Positions 40,954-51,497 of a DNA stretch of 64,000 nt are shown piece after piece. The notes beneath the pieces are model-generated. The model searched no databases. It saw only the letters and a program-made list of their open reading frames with translations, and was not told the DNA's origin. The position numbers were made by a program, and so were the translations under genes. Position 1 is the stretch's first letter, and every line of letters starts with the position of its first letter. The DNA lies in the NCBI GenBank assembly GCA_004764695.1, contig SMSO01000035.1:4159040-4223039 (forward strand), read 5' to 3'. The DNA is from Schizochytrium sp. TIO01 (lineage: Eukaryota > Sar > Bigyra > Thraustochytrida > Thraustochytriidae).

Positions 40954-43374
40954 ATGGCAAACGCGTGGAGCTTTGCCATTTTAGTCGTTGTCGTAAGCCA
41001 TTTTGTGCTGGGAAGAGCCCAAGAAAATAAAACTCTTAATGTGCAAACTCACCAGGAAATTGAGTTGAACCAGAATCCATGTTGTGTACGCGCCTTAAAA
41101 GATTGGAGCAGCTCCAATAAATTGATCATAGGAGGCGAGCAATTTGAACGAGACGTGCGGTGTTGCATCCAATCCGAACCAGATTGGCCTGAGGGTCACA
41201 TCATACTTGCTAAAACTCTGGCATATCATACACCAAGGACGGGCGTAAAGTCTGACCAAACTCTTCATGAGAACGCGTGGAGAGAACTTGCGCAGGCCGA
41301 GCGTCTTCTTAATGGAAATGCAACAAGCGATGTGTATTTCCACAAGGCTAATATTGCATCTAAGCTTGGCTTGCAGGAAGCCTCGCAACATGCTTATGAG
41401 GAGTGTCTTCGGGTGGATCCCTCTCATATGGTGTGCGGCAACAATCTTGCATGGGTTTACTACTTTGGGAAAGATAAAGAGAAAGGGTTACAGCTTATGA
41501 AAAGGATTACAGAGGTATATTCGCTTTGCGCAGCTTGCTTTTTCAACTATGGTTCTATGCTTCACTCCGATGGAGACCACCTGAAAGCTGAAGCTCAGTG
41601 GTTGCACGCTGTTCATATTGAACAGAACCTTTACAAGGCATGGGCTGCGATGGGCAACATTAATGCAGATCGAAGCCATACACACATTGCGCGTGATCAA
41701 TGGACAAAGGCTATTCAATTTGCGCGTGAAGCGAATGACGAAGCGTTTGCTGTGGCTGTAGAAATTCGCGCCGCTACTGTGTGCCCGCGAACTCTAGATT
41801 CTTTTACAGCTGCAGCAGATGCACGTGATCGATTCGAAGCGAATTTAGACACTCTTCTTGAAAAGTATGCTGATGGACTTACAAATCCTATTGATCCAGG
41901 CGAAGCTAATACAGACGTGGGATATTATTTCGTGTACCTTGGTTTCCCAAATACTGAAGTGCGGAAGAAACACATGAAGCTTTTGCGACAAGTGTCTCCT
42001 AGATTATCTGACTCAAACGGTGTGGTGAGCTCTTCGTTTCCACGGCAGAGCGTATGTAGAATGAAGGATGATGGAAAGTGTGCTTGCGGCTCGAGGTTGC
42101 AGTGGCTCCCTTCCCAGCAGCATGAAGGTGAGAAACCCATGAGAGTGGGTTTTCTCACAGAGTTTTGGCACGAGCACTCCGTCTCCAAGCTTATAAGAAA
42201 TATTGTGTTGGGACTCGCTGAAATTGGCAGCCGCGAGAACATCCAGGTAGCTCTTTTTGTTCTAGGAACTAAAAAGGCCCACCTTGACAGCATATCCAAA
42301 TCATTGCTAGAAAATGACAGCGTCGAAGTCATTTATATTGATTTGGGAGGTTTTGATGCCATTCAGCAAGTTGAGCATGCGCGCACCCAAGTCAGAGCTG
42401 CTCAGCTAGATGTCTTAGTTTTTCCGGAGCTTGGGATGGCCTCTAATACGTTATACATAGCCCACTCACGCATGGCACCCACTCAAATTGCTTTCTGGGG
42501 GCACCCTATCTCAGCAGGTTTAGGGGATACTATTGATCTTTTTGTAAACTCCGAGCTCTATGAGCGCGGCTGGCACCCTGCACGACATGGATCAAAGTAC
42601 GAGGAGGCAGTGTGGTTTATGAAAGGTCTGACGACGTGGTTTGATGAGCCACCTGTGTTGCCAGATATTTCTCCATCTGCTATTGCCTCGGCTCGTGAGC
42701 ACCTGCTAGGCTCTACCTCCAAGTCTGAACATATATATTTGTGCCCTCAGACTGCATACAAATTCCACCCTCTTATGGATCGTGCTCTGCTCAGTATTCT
42801 TGAGAAAGATAAACAAGGAGTATTGGTGCTTATAAATTCCAAACACCCCGAATGGATTCTGCAGATTAGAGATAGGCTTGCGTTGCAAAGGCCAGATCTC
42901 GTATCTCGGGTTCGCATTGTAAGTCAGCGTCATCGCGACGAGTTTATAGCTATGCTTGGCGCTGCAGACGTCCTGCTAGACACGTTCCCGTTTGGGGGTG
43001 GAGTGAGCCATTTTGAATCAATGTCAGCACATGCCCCTGTTATTGTTTTAAAACATGGTGTTCCATGGGTGCCTCAATTTGCACACGGCATCTACGAGTA
43101 CATGTTTAGATCTCTCGCTCCTGATGTTGCAAACGAACTCTCGGCGCATCTTATTGCTACCTCGGACCACGATTTTGCCCTCAAGGCGACCCGGCTTGGA
43201 AGTGACTTGGCTCTAAATCGCCGCGTGCGAGGCTACATTCGAGATGCCGTCACTGCATCCCATCTTTTCCGCAAACCTAGTGATACTCAAGCATGCGGAG
43301 CCTTTATTAACGAGTGGTTGCAAATGCTAAGATGTGCCACAGCTATCTCGAAATCGAGTATCTCACCAGCATAA
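40954..43374 (+). CDS. TPR / GT41-like (OGT-SPINDLY-related) glycosyltransferase with signal peptide
   Basis: I chose the Met at 40954 because it opens a textbook signal peptide: MANAW, a hydrophobic core FAILVVVVSHFVL, then GRAQ. An upstream in-frame Met at 40858 would bury it behind a charged leader. The mature part (~780 residues) has TPR-like helices around residues 130-300 (FHKANIASKLGLQEASQHAY and following). The C-terminal GT-B catalytic half resembles O-GlcNAc transferase/SPINDLY (GT41): RVGFLTEFWHEHS, DVLVFPELGM, RMAPTQIAFWGHP, and the donor-site region DTFPFGGGVSHFESMSAHAP. Known OGT and SPY are nucleocytoplasmic, whereas this enzyme is predicted to enter the ER. NKT and NAT sequons fall in the predicted lumenal chain. 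Sugar donor and acceptor are unknown. A poly(A)-like signal follows the stop. Confidence 0.8.
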   Translation: MANAWSFAILVVVVSHFVLGRAQENKTLNVQTHQEIELNQNPCCVRALKDWSSSNKLIIGGEQFERDVRCCIQSEPDWPEGHIILAKTLAYHTPRTGVKSDQTLHENAWRELAQAERLLNGNATSDVYFHKANIASKLGLQEASQHAYEECLRVDPSHMVCGNNLAWVYYFGKDKEKGLQLMKRITEVYSLCAACFFNYGSMLHSDGDHLKAEAQWLHAVHIEQNLYKAWAAMGNINADRSHTHIARDQWTKAIQFAREANDEAFAVAVEIRAATVCPRTLDSFTAAADARDRFEANLDTLLEKYADGLTNPIDPGEANTDVGYYFVYLGFPNTEVRKKHMKLLRQVSPRLSDSNGVVSSSFPRQSVCRMKDDGKCACGSRLQWLPSQQHEGEKPMRVGFLTEFWHEHSVSKLIRNIVLGLAEIGSRENIQVALFVLGTKKAHLDSISKSLLENDSVEVIYIDLGGFDAIQQVEHARTQVRAAQLDVLVFPELGMASNTLYIAHSRMAPTQIAFWGHPISAGLGDTIDLFVNSELYERGWHPARHGSKYEEAVWFMKGLTTWFDEPPVLPDISPSAIASAREHLLGSTSKSEHIYLCPQTAYKFHPLMDRALLSILEKDKQGVLVLINSKHPEWILQIRDRLALQRPDLVSRVRIVSQRHRDEFIAMLGAADVLLDTFPFGGGVSHFESMSAHAPVIVLKHGVPWVPQFAHGIYEYMFRSLAPDVANELSAHLIATSDHDFALKATRLGSDLALNRRVRGYIRDAVTASHLFRKPSDTQACGAFINEWLQMLRCATAISKSSISPA

Positions 43375-44345
43375 ATATATTTGTTCAACTGTGAAGCTGT
43401 AAAACACGTAGAATATCTTTCAGTCCTTTCCTTTTATGAGTATTTAAAGAATAGAATAAACGAAGAGGTGTACAATGTAGATAGATACTTCTAAATGGTA
43501 ATGGGACTGTTATAAGCAGACATCATATCTGCTGTATGCTCACGCTTTGATTTATCGGCTGCTCAACTCTTTTCTGTCTCAAGGTCTAACCACCACGTGT
43601 CAAATTTAGTGCATTTTTAATTCGGACTGGGTACCAATGATTTCGGAAAAACCCCAACTTTCCACCAAATTTGATGATGATGATGATCTTTTTGGTAGGG
43701 CACCACGAAAGAGCTCGCCTCGAACATTTTGATCAAAAAATACCCATTTTAGTTTTGCTTTATTTTATATATGTACTTTTTACATCTTTTTTTTTTAATG
43801 AGTGACCCATGATGAAATTTGCAAATATTGGCTTATAATTGAAGGAAAAAGCAAAACATTCTGCATCCTGACAAGTCCTCATTTTAATTTTATTTTTTTT
43901 CATTCTGATCCGTTCACTGTCATATTGCTCGGCCTGCCATTGCCTTGACTATCTAGCCTGACCTGAGAGACTGATGATATATATGAATATCCCACTTCCT
44001 TTCTGAACATTAACATTGTTCTTCGATTCGTTGATTGTTTTTTTTTCCTCTCTTGAACTTCGAAGTGCTTTTCTTCTTTAAAATAATGATATTAATAAAT
44101 AGTGTCCCCAAGTAGTAGTAATAGTAATAGTAGTAATAATATATAGGCATAATATGAAAATTTCTTCGGAAAACCATTCTTCTCAAACCAAAGCCAAAAA
44201 GCTAAATATAAGCTTGTTGCTGGACCCGGGTTTCTGCCACGGAGTGTTTCGAAACCTCTTGCAGACCAAATATCGCGCGTGGGTGTGGAGCATCTCCGCA
44301 AAGTGCCACTTATCCCTGGTGCCTTTGACCTCGGATAGATTCGCA
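43375..44345. other. Intergenic region
   Basis: AT-rich spacer between the glycosyltransferase and the EF-hand gene. It holds the AATAAA at 43455, a short GATGAT run near 43672 and GTA/ATA repeats near 44115-44145. The upstream in-frame Met at 44154 adds 64 residues of unlikely composition, so I treat that part as 5' leader. Confidence 0.5.
43455..43460 (+). terminator. Poly(A) signal AATAAA for the glycosyltransferase
   Basis: An exact AATAAA lies 80 bases after the stop codon of the GT41-like gene. Its role is inferred from position. Confidence 0.4.
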
Positions 44346-44816
44346 ATGGACAGCAGCGCAGCAGAAAAATGCTTCGACGCCTTCGATCGCGAGAACTGCG
44401 GCGTCCTGTCTCGTGAGCAAACCCAGTTCGCGATGGCGGCACTGATCGGAGTACGACCGCTTCAATTCGAGGTGGACCGCCTCGTGGAGGTTTCCCACTC
44501 TCCAGAGGGCGTCGATAAGGCCACCTTTGTGACAGTGATGACCAGCAAGCTCAAGGCCGTTGACAATGAGGATGTAGCTCGAATGTGCTTTACGCTATAC
44601 GACAGGAATTGCAGAGGATTCCTGCTCTACGAGGACCTCCTTTTGTGCTTCCGTGAGGTCATGCCAAACATTTCGCCCCAGCTCGTGAGAACTGCATTTC
44701 ATCTCGCAGACCGCGACGGCGACGGTCGCATCAGCTATGGTGAATTCGCAGCCATTCTCAACCGACACGGAGCCGCCAGCCTTCGAAGCCCGCCACGCGA
44801 GGACCTTCTGTCTTAG
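44346..44816 (+). CDS. EF-hand protein, EFCAB11-like
   Basis: The protein has 156 residues from the Met at 44346 and is made almost entirely of four EF-hand-like units. The last is canonical (DRDGDGRISYGE). The earlier ones are degenerate (DRENCGVLSREQ, DRNCRGFLLYED). The run ALIGVRPLQFEVDRL and the third unit RGFLLYEDLLLCFREVMP match the human EFCAB11 pattern (moderate similarity over the whole length) better than calmodulin or centrin. EFCAB11 is conserved mostly in ciliated organisms but poorly characterised. At least one site should bind calcium. An alternative is a divergent calmodulin-like protein. Confidence 0.75.
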   Translation: MDSSAAEKCFDAFDRENCGVLSREQTQFAMAALIGVRPLQFEVDRLVEVSHSPEGVDKATFVTVMTSKLKAVDNEDVARMCFTLYDRNCRGFLLYEDLLLCFREVMPNISPQLVRTAFHLADRDGDGRISYGEFAAILNRHGAASLRSPPREDLLS

Positions 44817-45080
44817 GCAGGCAGCGTTGCCATTCATGCATGGCTTCGTCGAACACACATCACCACGAGAGGCATCCCACTTGCTTCGCGACTTATGCTG
44901 AAGCTCGTTTCCATGTCTGCTCAAAGGGCGCAGCGCAGCTTGCGTACATGTCTGTCTCCCAGCGCTGGGGGAGACGAGCTAGTTTCCATTCATGCCGGGG
45001 GATGCCACACGCCAAGACTCGCGCGGCGCGATTAAGCAGCAGCTTCGAGTTAGGAGCTGCCGCATTTGGTTTTATCTGGA

Positions 45081-45140
45081 TCTTCATGGATCTTCATGGA
45101 TCTTCATGGGTCTTCATGGGTCTTCATGGATCTTCATGCA
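45081..45140. repeat. Six-copy 10-bp tandem repeat (TCTTCATGGR)
   Basis: Six exact-length decamers run head to tail. Three read TCTTCATGGA, two TCTTCATGGG and one TCTTCATGCA. The 10-bp period puts every copy on the same helix face. Confidence 0.9.
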
Positions 45141-45321
45141 GAGAGAATCTCTTGATTGAGTTTCTCTGAGCCCGCCGTAGTGATGATAGATACTCGTAGG
45201 TCCCCGGGCCTACTTACCAACTTAGGTGCATTTCAGTGGCTTGAGTTTTGCTCAGCATTTGCAGTTTTCAGCTGCTCACTCTATTGCTGCGACCCTGGCT
45301 GCAAGCTTCGTTCCAAATCCA

Positions 45322-45380
45322 GGTCTAGCTGGAGCTCTTCGAGGGTCTACCTAGAGCTTTCGAGGACCTAGCTGGAGCGA
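45322..45380 (+). repeat. Left array of a 16-bp unit (GGTCTAGCTRGAGCTC)
   Basis: Three units start at 45322, 45344 and 45365, spaced 22 and 21 bp. The first matches the consensus and the others vary at 3-5 positions. The same unit recurs in the opposite orientation about 390 bp downstream. Confidence 0.75.
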
Positions 45381-45439
45381 GCCATGTCTCGCTCTGCTGC
45401 GCCTCTGCAATCATCTCTTCCTCTGCACTCGAAACTTGC

Positions 45440-45670
45440 ACGTGTGTGCCTATCTATCTATCCATCTATCTATTCATCTATATATAATATGCATAATTAT
45501 TATATATATTATCTGTTTAGACATATGGAGATATGTTATATATATATAGAGAGAGAGAGAGATTTGCAATACATGTATGTTTCTATCTTTTTATCTATAT
45601 ATATATGATTATATAATATATAAAATTGTTATTGTTATATATATTATATCTGTTTAGCTAATGGAGAGAT
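45440..45670. repeat. AT-rich core with an internal direct duplication
   Basis: The block is made of TATC, TATA and GAGA runs. Two related ~35-bp segments occur at about 45501-45534 and 45635-45672. Both read TATATATTAT, then CTGTTTAG, then ATGGAGA. It sits between the two oppositely oriented 16-bp arrays. Confidence 0.7.
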
Positions 45671-45764
45671 AGTGTGCTGCATATCTATCGATAATACTTC
45701 CTTAGACCTCGCTACGTCGAGATGACTATCCGTTCCCCTCCCTGGGCAGCCATCAGCCGGGCGA

Positions 45765-45865
45765 GAGCTCCAGGTAGACCCGTGAAGCTCCAGGTAGACC
45801 CGGGAGAGCTCTAGCTAGACCCCGAGGAGCTCCAGGTAGACCCGGGAGAGAGCTCTAGCTAGACC
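45765..45865 (-). repeat. Right array of the 16-bp unit, inverted
   Basis: Five units (GAGCTCYAGSTAGACC on the + strand) start at 45765, 45785, 45806, 45827 and 45850. Spacings are 20, 21, 21 and 23 bp. They alternate loosely between a CCAGGTAG and a CTAGCTAG core. They are the reverse complement of the left array's unit. Confidence 0.85.
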
Positions 45866-46115
45866 TGCGCGTCGGAAGGCGCCCGACTCCAAGGCCAATT
45901 CGCCTCTAAGAGCTCCAGAAAGGTATTAGCGGTGCCTAGAGCGGCGCTACACTTCGCAAATGGACTCAGTCCGTGCAACGATGGATGGGAGAGAGAGTGC
46001 TGCTGAAGAGTGAGTGCGTGAGTGCGAGTGAGTGAGTGGGAAGTGTGATCGATCATGGCGTTACCAAAAGAAAGGTCTGTGGCTTTCCCCTCAGGAATGA
46101 GCGAACGAGAGAGCG

Positions 46116-46164
46116 AATGAATCAATGAATCAATCAATAAATCAATCAATCCATCAATCAATCC

Positions 46165-46200
<36 letters not shown>

Positions 46201-46211
46201 ATGGATGGATC
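46116..46211. repeat. AATC/ATGG microsatellite
   Basis: AATC units with occasional AATG and CATC interruptions end in ATGG units. Non-coding. Confidence 0.9.
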
Positions 46212-47330
46212 GAAGGAATGGACGCGGTCATCTGCGCAGCCAGCCCTTCGCGGCGCAGGAAAGCACGAAGCGAGTGAGCTCCAGGCTCAGGAGTGGAACG
46301 AACGGCGGCCTTTCTGGCGGTCGAGCAGCTGATTGGTTGATCGATGATGGCGCATTGGTGAGCGGGAATTGATTTTTTTTATTAAACCCGAGAGCGCACA
46401 AAATGGAAGCGCAGGGAAAGCAGCCCTTGTTGAAGAGAGGGCCTCGCGCGTAGCCCAGAGCGCCCCGGGGCGCGTGGAGAGGGAAGATTAGACACCCACG
46501 ACGGGGCCTTTCATAGGCCGGCACTCGAATAAGCTTGGGTTTCTGCGTTTTCGTTTTTCGCTTCGTTCCTTGTGTTTCGTCTGAGTTTCTAGTTACTTAC
46601 CTTCGGGATTCATCGTATCTACGTCTATTAATTCATTCATTTTTAATTTAATTGAAGAAACATGAAATCATGGGGTTTAATTGAAATTACATCCAAGCGG
46701 CAGCAGGCAGGCAGGCAGTGAGTGGGCAGTTGGTAGAAGATAGGAGCAGCTATCTCCTTACTTCAGTAGTTTCCTAAAGTTGGATCAGATCCTGACCTGT
46801 ACGCAAAGAAGGAAGGAAGCGAAGGCGGTTTCCAGCGCAGCTTCGTGGGTAGGAACTAACGAGGTGCCCACCCTTTCTTCCTCCCTTTTTTTCTCACTTT
46901 AATTAATTTTTAATTATTTTTGTAATAAATTAGAAAGTTAATGTTAGTTCTTGTTCATTTTGCAGGTAGGAGGTACCTAGCACTGCCTAGCATCGGCACG
47001 ATGATGATAACGATGATGATGATTGAAGAGTATTATGATCGACAATAATAAGAAGCAGTTCTGACGGTGAAAAGATGCGTGAGTTTGGCACATCTGTGTT
47101 CAAGAATCGTAACCAACTCGAAACGGAGAACTCACTCGAAGCGATGCGAAGTTGAAGATCGCCTCGAGCACGAAGCCCAAGTCGAAATGGGCATAAGCTC
47201 AAGATTCCAGCTCCAGAAGAAGGCCAAGAGCGCGATGCACTGCACGCACCTCTTGACACGCGTACGTAGCACCTACGTACCTTCGACGGCGCCTTCGTAA
47301 TGGCTGTCCTGTGCATTTGTCACGAATCAA

Positions 47331-47433
47331 TGGATGTGTGAATGATTGAATGATTGAATGATTGAATGTATGAATGTATGAATGTATGAATGTTATGAAT
47401 GTATGAATGTAGGAATGTAGGAATGTAGGAAGG
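47331..47433. repeat. GAATGATT / GAATGTAT / GAATGTAG repeat
   Basis: Octameric units shift stepwise from GAATGATT to GAATGTAT and then GAATGTAG, suggesting successive amplification of mutated units. Confidence 0.9.
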
Positions 47434-47728
47434 AGTGCGTAAATAAATATGTGCAAAACGTCGTGGCCAGAATCGTCGAAACCGATCCTCGAGGTATTGG
47501 AGAACCCGGACTTTACGCAAACGAAGTTGCCGAACGAAGAGCTTCAAGGCCGATCGTGAAGCGCAGTGAGCGGAGCAGCCGGGTCTAGCCAGGCCGCGGA
47601 GAGCTGCTTCGCCGTGGGCTGCAGGTCCAGGTAGGTCAGAACTTGGCGAACTTGGCGAACGAACGAACGAGCGAACTGAACGCCCGCCTGGTCACTCAAC
47701 CGAAGACCTCGAAACGCTCGTAAGCAGC

Positions 47729-47730
<2 letters not shown>

Positions 47731-47762
<32 letters not shown>
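47731..47762. repeat. CAG trinucleotide repeat outside any gene
   Basis: About ten CAG units. No plausible reading frame surrounds them, unlike the polyQ-coding CAG run inside the PIP5K gene. Confidence 0.85.
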
Positions 47763-47763
<1 letters not shown>

Positions 47764-48956
47764 TCTTGGCGCCCCACGAAGGCCTAGGTAGAACCGAGCT
47801 CTGCGCCTGAGGCGGTCTACGTAGAGCAGCGCTCCTGAAAATCTGAACGGCTTCGGAGGCCAAGTTCTTGTCGAAGAAGAACTCGCGACGGCCTGAGGAC
47901 AAAGGAGGGCGAACGGAGCTTCTTCGAGGGAGGGCAGGTTCTGGAGGGAGCGGGATTCGTTGGGGTCGAGAGATCCTTGCCCGCATCCCTGGTTTGTGAT
48001 GTCCTATCCCTCTTCGTGACACCAAGTAAGTAAGTCGAGCTGGAGATGCCGCTTTCTGCCGTTGTACTCGTGACAAGGACCAGGCAGGCTGCTTGAGGAC
48101 CTCCTGGAGCGGGCTGGCGGCCTGGGCTCTTGGGGCCCCAGGTCTCTTCGAGGCGGCGAAGCGCAAACGAGCTTCGCTTCGTCGGAGAACCGCGAGCGAG
48201 CGAGCGAGCGAAAGAAAGGGAAAACGAACGAACGAAAGAATCAGTGAGTGATCTGACTGATCGATTGATTCGGCCTGAGATCGTGCGTAGCTCGCTAGGA
48301 ACGCATCTCCCTGAGCAGAGAGAGAGAGAGGGGGAGAGAGAGACACCCACGCTTGCAACCTGCCTTGCCTTGGCCTGCCTTGCCTGCCTTGCCTTGCCTT
48401 GCCTAGCCAGGAAAGGAAAGGAAAGGAAAGGAAAAGCCTCAGTCAGCCATGCCTGAAACGAAGACGCACACCTCGATCGAGGCCCGGCCACTCAGCACTC
48501 GGTTCGTTTCCCGTCACGGCACCGAGTGCCAATCGATCCTCGCTGCGAAAGTAAATGTGTGCAACGGACATCACGCACTTGAGGTCATCGTGACAGTCGG
48601 TTTAGCGTCCGATGGCGAGAAGAATGACTGACCTTCGTTTGCCGAGGACTGACTGTCCTGGAACTAGTTTCCTTGAGCATCAAGATGGAGGATCTTGAGA
48701 AGAAGCAAGCTCTGCAGTGTGAGGAGGGCTTAGAGGATTGATTGCAAGGCGGTGGCTGTGAGCAACTCTGCAATTATCATGTGTGCGATGCGGAGAAGGG
48801 TGGCAAGGGGTGGACGCTCTACTATTTATTGTTATTTATTATTATAAAAGTACTACCTACAGATGAATTTTAGTCGTCTAGCGATTTCTAAATAGGAACC
48901 AATTCGCTCCTGGTAGCTGCTACATAAGTAGACAGGTTATTTACCTAGTACGTACA

Positions 48957-48986
48957 TCATGCATACATGCATACATGCATACATGG
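48957..48986. repeat. CATGCATA repeat
   Basis: Three to four copies of the octamer CATGCATA, followed by a GGA run. Non-coding. Confidence 0.85.
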
Positions 48987-49415
48987 AGGAGGAGGAGGAG
49001 GAGAGGGAGGAATGCGAAGTCATGATCAATCATTTGCTGCGGGAATCTGAACACGAAGACCTACCCAGGTAGTAGTATTAATTATCTAGGTAGTATTTTG
49101 TGGAAACCAGACAACTTCATCTGAATGAGTTAGACGCAAACAGCAGACGGTCTAGAGGAAACAAAAACAAAAGAGAACAAAAAACAATGGAACAGCGGCA
49201 GCATCGCACAGGCACGCACCAAGAGGTGGTTCGTATACTTCGAGGGTTAGATACGCTTTACCCATTTCTACTTGATATTTATGCTACATGAGATGGAGCG
49301 AAAGATGCAATGGGAAAAGGGCTAACATGGGGAATAGAGACGAAGTGGCGAAACGCAGCGCAACATCAAGACAATGCACAGCACGGCATGAAGCGACACA
49401 ACATAGCGCAATACA

Positions 49416-49480
49416 ACGCAACGCAACGCAACGCAACGCAACGCAACGCAACGCAACGCAACGCAACGCAACGCAACGCA
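49416..49480. repeat. Thirteen-copy ACGCA pentanucleotide repeat
   Basis: Thirteen exact ACGCA pentamers, 65 bp, end about 90 bp past the stop codon of the PIP5K gene, so probably in its 3' UTR or terminator. All the apparent open frames here are repeats of the pentamer. Confidence 0.95.
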
Positions 49481-49571
49481 AAACGACATAAGATAAGATA
49501 GAAGCCTCAAGACAAAAGTATAGTGTTCATGTCCTTGTGTAAAGAAAGGCGTACGTCTCATCATCGATGAG

Positions 49572-51372
49572 TTACTCCACATGCGCATCAACGAATTTAA
49601 CGAAGCGGGACGCATATCGTTGTGGACTGACTGCCGAGATGCCAGATTCGCCACCTTCAACAATGGACTTTAATATATTTTCAGTTCGCTTGCGGGCATT
49701 GTAAAGCTGCAAGATGTCGATGATACCAAAATAATATATTTCGGTACCAGGGCGACCTTGCGCATCTACAGCCTCGACAGGCGAGAAGATAGAATCGGGT
49801 GGAGGAGGGTCATCAAGCTCAGTATAAGACAAATCTGTCATATCATCGTCCTCTCCCACCCCAACACCACCATCATCGAGTTCCTCGTCTTCTTCAACCT
49901 CCTCTAGAATGTGCTGCTCAGTGAGTGGACTATGAGCGGGAGAACCCATATCCTTGAAGCCTACAGAGCCTTGCCCGGAGGATGTTGGAGTTCCACGAGG
50001 GGGGAACGCCTCGCCCTGGGAGACCTTACGAGAGTGCATTCGCTCCAAGCCCAGCACTCGCGAAGATTGACCTGTCAGGGTTGCAATACGATCAGAATTG
50101 GGCGCGGCCAATTTGTTGTGAATACCAACGAGTAAAGAATAATCCATAATATGCAGCTTTGCCAGGAAAAAAGCATCACGTTGAAGTTGGTCCATAAATT
50201 CCGCTTTTTTAGGGCCAAGCTTGAAAGTTTGCTCATTGTTGATGAGATCAAGATCCTTATACACAGCCTCCCCACGTTTTGCTGCGCGGCCCACAGTTGA
50301 CCCCTTCAGGTCATAGACCGTGTGAATGCGCCTAGAGGCAGCGTTTCCATACACGGACTTGAGAATGACAAAGTGTAAACTCGAGCGCATGTTAGAGAGC
50401 TTGATACGATGCATGCCACAAATGCGGACCAGAAGCGAGTTCTCGCTATTCAACATGTACATGCAATATTGAGTTAACACTTGACGTAAAAACTTGGACT
50501 CGGCCTTTGTCTGTGTCTTAATCAAATAATGCCCATCGTTTGAATAAAAAAAGAACTGTCCCGACTTTGAATTTGTAACAAACTCAATGTAATTGTACGA
50601 AGACGCTAAGGAAAGAAGATAATCAGCATCGTCGATGCCAAATTTAGCTCGAAGGCGGCGAAAGACCTCTTGCGAATAGTCTTTGAAGAGAAAACGTGAC
50701 GAGAGATGATGAGCAGGCGTGTTTGAAGAACCTTGTGGGTCGAAGACTATACGGTCTACACGCATGAAGTCATCTGTGGTGAGATCTCGACGAGCTTGGT
50801 TAGGATCAGCATCAGGGCCGTAGAGTCCTTGGCGAGAGACTGAAAAACGAATACCGAGCATCATACAATAAGTTAGGATATATTGATCATGATCTTCCGT
50901 GATTTCACCCTTTTTACGACGGTGGTGCTCTCCAGTTTTCACATGCGATCTTTCGTAGCGTTTCATTACTGGTTGATGTGGCTGCGGGAGGATGTCCACA
51001 TGCTGTTCATCTGTGACTGACATGGTCCCACTCATATCATCAGGGACATCTTCTGCTACACCAGTAGGATCCGAAAGTGTTCTTCGAACCTCAGATTCCT
51101 CTTTGACATTTGGTGCTTCACTCATAGGCCGCAGGTAGCGTATGCTTCCGCCGTGTCCATTTCTGTTGCGAAATGCACGGTATTCTTCTACAGGCAGCCC
51201 TGCGGCACTTGTGGCAGCAGCAACAACGCTAAAGCGAAAACCGTTCATCTCATCCGACATATAGGCCTGATGTTGCGGCGATCCAAGATTGTCAATCTCT
51301 GGCACGTACGTAGGGCTTCCTTGCCGGCGATGTTGTTTCTGAATATCCTGTTTGCTCAATCCAGACTGCTGC

Positions 51373-51405
<33 letters not shown>

Positions 51406-51497
51406 TGCAAAACATGTTCTTTCTCGTGGTGCCCCACAGCATGCTGGGAAGATGTCGAAGACCCAGATGACAGCCTGCGACCTGTCTTTGAACCCAT
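49572..51497 (-). CDS. Phosphatidylinositol-4-phosphate 5-kinase
   Basis: The single-exon gene encodes 641 residues. A variable N-terminus with a polyQ run near residues 34-48 precedes a complete PIPK core (~200-640). Landmarks are DYSQEVFRRLRAKFGI, SKSGQFFFYSNDGHYLIKT (nucleotide-binding lysine region), YDLKGSTVGR (~394), KLHIMDYSLLVGIH (catalytic Asp near 453) and the metal-binding YYFGIIDILQLYNARKR (~585), all typical of type I/II PIP kinases. An acidic, low-complexity insert of ~100 residues (EEVEEDEELDDGGV) separates the last two. The expected product is PI(4,5)P2 at the plasma membrane, feeding actin, endocytosis and PLC signalling. The specificity loop was not examined well enough to exclude a type II (PI5P 4-kinase) enzyme. 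No FYVE, MORN or GPCR domain is attached. Confidence 0.92.

Larger units (their letters stand above)
44817..49571. other. Repeat-rich region without genes
   Basis: No protein-coding gene is recognised in 4.75 kb. It contains many tandem repeats (listed separately), the inverted 16-bp-unit arrays at 45.3-45.9 kb, and GC-rich islands at 46.2-46.5 and 47.5-48.5 kb. The open frames in those islands on the reverse strand have Arg/Ser/Ala-rich shadow composition. Confidence 0.55.

Noticed and set aside
47696..48491. Overlapping ~220-codon reverse frames
   Set aside because: GC-rich repeats (CAG, GCGA, CCTTG) read as Arg/Ser/Ala/Leu strings in two frames at once; no domain and no consistent codon use.
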